From the NCBI RefSeq assembly GCF_022808985.1, contig NZ_JAKZFT010000016.1, forward strand, positions 1-64,000: a stretch of 64,000 nt of DNA, in the 5' to 3' direction. This document shows positions 61,328 through 64,000 of the stretch, piece by piece. Every line of letters begins with the position of its first letter. Position 1 is the stretch's first letter. A model generated the notes under the pieces. It saw only the letters and a list, made by a program, of their open reading frames with translations, searched no databases and was not told the origin of the DNA. Source of the stretch: Geotalea sp. SG265. GTDB taxonomy: Bacteria; Desulfobacterota; Desulfuromonadia; Geobacterales; Geobacteraceae. The translations under genes were made by a program, and so were the position numbers.

Positions 61328-62648
61328 CAAGATTGATCTGGGCCGCTTTGTGATCGCAGTGGAAGCGGCGCGCCCCATAAAGCTCCACGGCAAGGTAACT
61401 CAAGTGGTGGGATTGGTTATCGAGGGCTTCTGCCCCGAGACGGCCGTCGGCACCCTTTGCGAGATCAACTCCCAGGGTTGCGAACCGATTCCCGCGGAGG
61501 TGGTCGGCTTCCGGGAGAACAAGACCCTGCTCATGCCGCTGGGGGAGCTGCGCGGCGTCGGTCTCGGCAGTCTCATTTCCGTCCGCCGCGAAAAGGCCTC
61601 CCTGGGGGTCGGCCCGGCTCTGCTCGGCCGGGTCATCGACGGCCTGGGTGCGCCCATTGATGACCGGGGTCCGATCATTACCGGCGAGGAGTATCCCATC
61701 TACGCCATGCCGGTCAACCCCATGAAGCGGCGGCCGATCCGCCGGCCCCTCGACTTGGGGATCAGGGCCATCAACGGCCTGCTCACCTGTGGCGAAGGGC
61801 AGCGGGTGGGGATCATGGCCGGATCGGGGGTCGGCAAATCGACCCTCCTCGGCATGATCGCCCGCTACACTGAGGCGGATGTCAACGTCATCGCTCTGAT
61901 TGGCGAGCGGGGCAGGGAGCTGCGCGAGTTCATCGAGAAGGACCTGCAGGCGGAAGGGTTGAAAAAATCGGTGGTGGTGGTGGCCACTTCCGACCAGCCC
62001 CCCCTGGTGCGCATGCGCGGCGCCTATATCGCCACCACCATTGCCGAATATTTCCAGGCCCAGGGGAAAAAGGTGCTGTTGATGATGGACTCGGCGACCC
62101 GCTTTGCCATGGCCATGCGGGAAGTAGGTCTGGCCATCGGCGAGCCCCCCACGACCAAAGGCTATACTCCCTCGGTCTTTGCTGCCCTGCCCAAGCTGCT
62201 GGAGCGGACCGGCAACTTCCAGAACGGCAGCATCACCGGCCTCTATACGGTCCTGGTGGAGGGGGACGACTTCAACGAGCCGATCTCCGACGCCATGCGC
62301 AGCATCCTCGACGGTCATATCGTCCTTTCCCGGGAACTGGCGGCACGGAACATCTATCCCCCCATCGATATCCTGAACAGCGCCAGCAGGGTGATGATGG
62401 ATGTGACTTCGAAAAATCACCAGAAACTGGCGGGCAATTTCAAAGGGGTCCTGGCCACCTACCGCCAGGCGGAAGACCTGATCAATATCGGCGCCTACAA
62501 GCCCGGCAGCAACCGCGGCATCGATTATGCTCTGGCCAAGATAGAGCACATGAACGCGTACCTGAAGCAGGATATCAATGACGGTGTCGGTGTGGAAAAT
62601 GCCGTCACGGAGCTGGAAGCAATATTCGACGATGCCATGGCCCTGTGA
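61317..62648 (+). CDS. fliI: Flagellar type III export ATPase FliI
   Basis: FliI powers unfolding and export of flagellar proteins. The 443-residue protein has the F1-beta-like Walker A GSGVGKST near residue 178, IGERGRELREFIEKDL, and the DSATRFAMAMREVGLAIGEPP motif. The ATG at 61317 is chosen because the protein from there aligns with the family and GGGAGAAGAGAG lies upstream. The full set of motifs is present. Confidence 0.96.
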   Translation: MLADKIDLGRFVIAVEAARPIKLHGKVTQVVGLVIEGFCPETAVGTLCEINSQGCEPIPAEVVGFRENKTLLMPLGELRGVGLGSLISVRREKASLGVGPALLGRVIDGLGAPIDDRGPIITGEEYPIYAMPVNPMKRRPIRRPLDLGIRAINGLLTCGEGQRVGIMAGSGVGKSTLLGMIARYTEADVNVIALIGERGRELREFIEKDLQAEGLKKSVVVVATSDQPPLVRMRGAYIATTIAEYFQAQGKKVLLMMDSATRFAMAMREVGLAIGEPPTTKGYTPSVFAALPKLLERTGNFQNGSITGLYTVLVEGDDFNEPISDAMRSILDGHIVLSRELAARNIYPPIDILNSASRVMMDVTSKNHQKLAGNFKGVLATYRQAEDLINIGAYKPGSNRGIDYALAKIEHMNAYLKQDINDGVGVENAVTELEAIFDDAMAL

Positions 62649-62684
62649 GCCGCGGTTTTCCGGCTCGGCCATGTGAGGTAGATC

Positions 62685-63131
62685 ATGACGACCAAGAAGG
62701 GGTTTCAGCTGGACCAGATACTCAATTTCCGCAAGGAAGTGGAGAAGATGCGCAAGATCGATTTTGCCGTGGCCAAGCATGAACTGGACGATGCCAACGA
62801 GCAACTGGCGCGGGCGGAATATGCCATGCTGCGCCTTTCCGAAGAACTCAGGAAAAAGCAGATCGACGGCATCTCGGCGCTGGACCTGCAGCTCTATGCC
62901 GATTTCAGCCACAGGAAACGGGAGCAGATCGTCGAGCAGCGCCGGGAGGTCGTAGACCTGGAGCGAAATGTGGCAGAGAAGCGCGAGACGCTCCTTTCCG
63001 CCGCCAAGGACAAGAAAGTGCTGGAAGCCTTCAAGGAGCGGAAGGTCCAGGCAATGAAGCGGGACGCGGCCGAACGGGAGCTGCATTTTTTGGAGGAGAT
63101 ATCTGTCCAGAAAAAGGGGCACCGCACATGA
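62685..63131 (+). CDS. fliJ: Flagellar export chaperone FliJ
   Basis: The 148-residue protein is almost entirely a coiled coil, as FliJ is, with the start FQLDQILNFRKEVEKMRKIDFAVAKHEL. FliJ resembles the gamma subunit of F1 and works with FliI. Identity rests on pattern and on its place between fliI and the MotE-like gene, whose start overlaps its stop (ATGA). Confidence 0.85.
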   Translation: MTTKKGFQLDQILNFRKEVEKMRKIDFAVAKHELDDANEQLARAEYAMLRLSEELRKKQIDGISALDLQLYADFSHRKREQIVEQRREVVDLERNVAEKRETLLSAAKDKKVLEAFKERKVQAMKRDAAERELHFLEEISVQKKGHRT

Positions 63132-63649
63132 CGATGAAGAAGGTACTGTTAATGGGGATGCTTATCCCTGTTGTCCTGTTCTGCCGGACGGAGATCGCCC
63201 CGTCCATTCTCCCGGGAGCGGCCATGGCGCAGACTCCAGCGGCGGGCAACACCCCGGTGCGCGTGGAGGCGAATGAGGCTGCAGCTCTTGAGAAGCAGCG
63301 TCAACAGCTCATGGAGAAGGAGGCGGCTCTGAAGGCCAAGGAAGAGGAGCTGAAGAAACTTGCCGCCGGCCTGGAGAGCCGCATCAAGGAATTGAACTCG
63401 GCACGGAAGTCCATGGAGGGGTCGCTACAGACGAGGAAAAAACAGGAAAACGAGCGCTACAAGAAGATGATCAAGGTCTATAAAGCCCTGAAGCCTGAAG
63501 AGGCGGGTAGACTGATGGACAAGCTGGAGGAGCCGCTGGTTATCGAGATGCTCAACCAGATGGACCAGAAGACCGCCGTAAAGCTCATTCCCTACCTCAA
63601 GCAGCCGAGGGTCCTTAAGTGGACCAGGGAAAACCTGTTGGGTGGGTAA
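63128..63649 (+). CDS. MotE-like flagellar protein (MgtE intracellular-domain fold)
   Basis: The 173-residue protein has an N-terminal signal or membrane segment (about 5-20), a long charged coiled coil (about 48-115) and a C-terminal MgtE-N-like unit (KALKPEEAGRLMDKLEEPLVIEMLNQMDQKTAVKLIPYL). The same layout is seen in MotE, a periplasmic partner of the stator protein MotC in rhizobia, and in FliG-adjacent proteins of many delta-proteobacteria. The exact function is not established here. Confidence 0.75.
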   Translation: MTMKKVLLMGMLIPVVLFCRTEIAPSILPGAAMAQTPAAGNTPVRVEANEAAALEKQRQQLMEKEAALKAKEEELKKLAAGLESRIKELNSARKSMEGSLQTRKKQENERYKKMIKVYKALKPEEAGRLMDKLEEPLVIEMLNQMDQKTAVKLIPYLKQPRVLKWTRENLLGG

Positions 63650-63698
63650 ATTTACGCCGGCTGATCCGGCGCTATTCCACAAGAAAGGAGGTGAGAAA

Positions 63699-64000
63699 AT
63701 GGAAAATGTACAAGTGATACCGTCCCAGGGGGGAGGAATGTTTCCCCTGGTGACGCCGGTTCTTCCCGGCAAGACCGCCGTCAATGCTGTTGCGTCTGGT
63801 TTCGGCGTAACCTTTGCCGAACTGCTCGGCACGGTTGCCTTTCCCGAATTGGATGCTGCAGCCGATGGGGCTACAGGGGGAGAAGCGGGGACAGGCGCGG
63901 CTGAATCCATCTCTGCCGAAGATACAGTACCGGCAGAGAAAGGGGAGGGTACAGAAAGTTCCTTCCCGACCGTTGCCACGGCATCGATACCGCTGATGGT
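63699..64000 (+). CDS. fliK: Flagellar hook-length control protein FliK, N-terminal part (cut by the window edge)
   Basis: An open frame begins at the ATG at 63699 with AAAGGAGG upstream and runs off the right edge. It encodes MENVQVIPSQGGG and then a low-complexity Ala/Gly/Glu/Thr-rich N-terminus, as FliK proteins have. The diagnostic C-terminal domain lies outside the window, so the name rests mainly on position after fliJ and the MotE-like gene. Confidence 0.6.
   Translation, partial: MENVQVIPSQGGGMFPLVTPVLPGKTAVNAVASGFGVTFAELLGTVAFPELDAAADGATGGEAGTGAAESISAEDTVPAEKGEGTESSFPTVATASIPLM

Noticed and set aside
61272-63122. Long reverse-strand open frame (616 codons) across fliI and fliJ
   Set aside because: It is antisense to well-recognised flagellar genes and has no domain of its own; length is explained by codon bias on the coding strand.

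Overview
This window looks like a chromosomal segment of a Geobacter-type bacterium (Desulfuromonadales, formerly Deltaproteobacteria). The evidence is indirect but consistent: a 14-gene complex I operon with separate nuoC/nuoD and a ferredoxin-tailed NuoF, an ATP synthase with paired b and b' subunits and a separate F0 operon, a CxxCH-containing DUF3365 sensor, PilT beside a PilB-like paralog, and a bacteriohemerythrin next to chemotaxis genes. No rRNA, tRNA or CRISPR array was seen. Species assignment is inference from memory of the group, not a search result.

Layout. 0-0.5 kb: 5' part of an IS30-family transposase running off the left edge, then a 132-bp segment bounded by perfect 12-bp inverted repeats. 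0.5-4.8 kb: a membrane GT-C/TPR protein and an ABC-F ATPase with an SseB-like partner, the ABC-F gene lying behind a possible attenuator. 5.0-7.7 kb: pilT and a PilB/GspE-like protein that has lost its Walker A motif. 7.9-12 kb: a PP-loop thiolation-type enzyme, mtgA, pdxA, a small conserved protein and a YkgJ-type cysteine-cluster protein. 12.1-19.8 kb: the F1 and b/b' genes of ATP synthase (reverse strand) downstream of parA-parB. 20.1-25.3 kb: a haem-PAS sensor, a PHP phosphoesterase, the F0 operon (atpZ-atpI-atpB-atpE) and hemL. 25.4-40.6 kb: nuoA-nuoN behind a strong sigma-70-type promoter with two operator-like palindromes. 40.6-49 kb: an accessory operon of a TolC/lipoprotein adaptor/RND pump, a C_GCAxxG_C_C protein, a DUF2892 membrane protein, an MBL-fold hydrolase, an exported rhodanese and an ArsR-family regulator. 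48.9-54.3 kb: a methyl-accepting protein, a PAS histidine kinase, and a hemerythrin / CheY-like / CheX / CheC-like-receiver set. 54.5-64 kb: a TPR protein followed by flgB-flgC-fliE-fliF-fliG-fliH-fliI-fliJ-motE-like-fliK (cut by the right edge).

How it fits together. Complex I feeds electrons and the proton (or sodium) gradient that the split ATP synthase uses. The motility block is organised as a flagellar cascade: a close match to a sigma-54 promoter drives flgB onward, while sigma-28-like promoters precede the hemerythrin/chemotaxis set and the PAS kinase. The accessory RND operon ends in a regulator with a Cys-x-Cys pair in the position of the ArsR metalloid site, which suggests inducible export of a thiol-reactive or metalloid compound coupled to sulfur handling. 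The most unusual items are this RND/sulfur operon, the PilB-like pseudo-ATPase beside pilT, and the CheC-like protein fused to a receiver domain whose phospho-accepting Asp is Glu.
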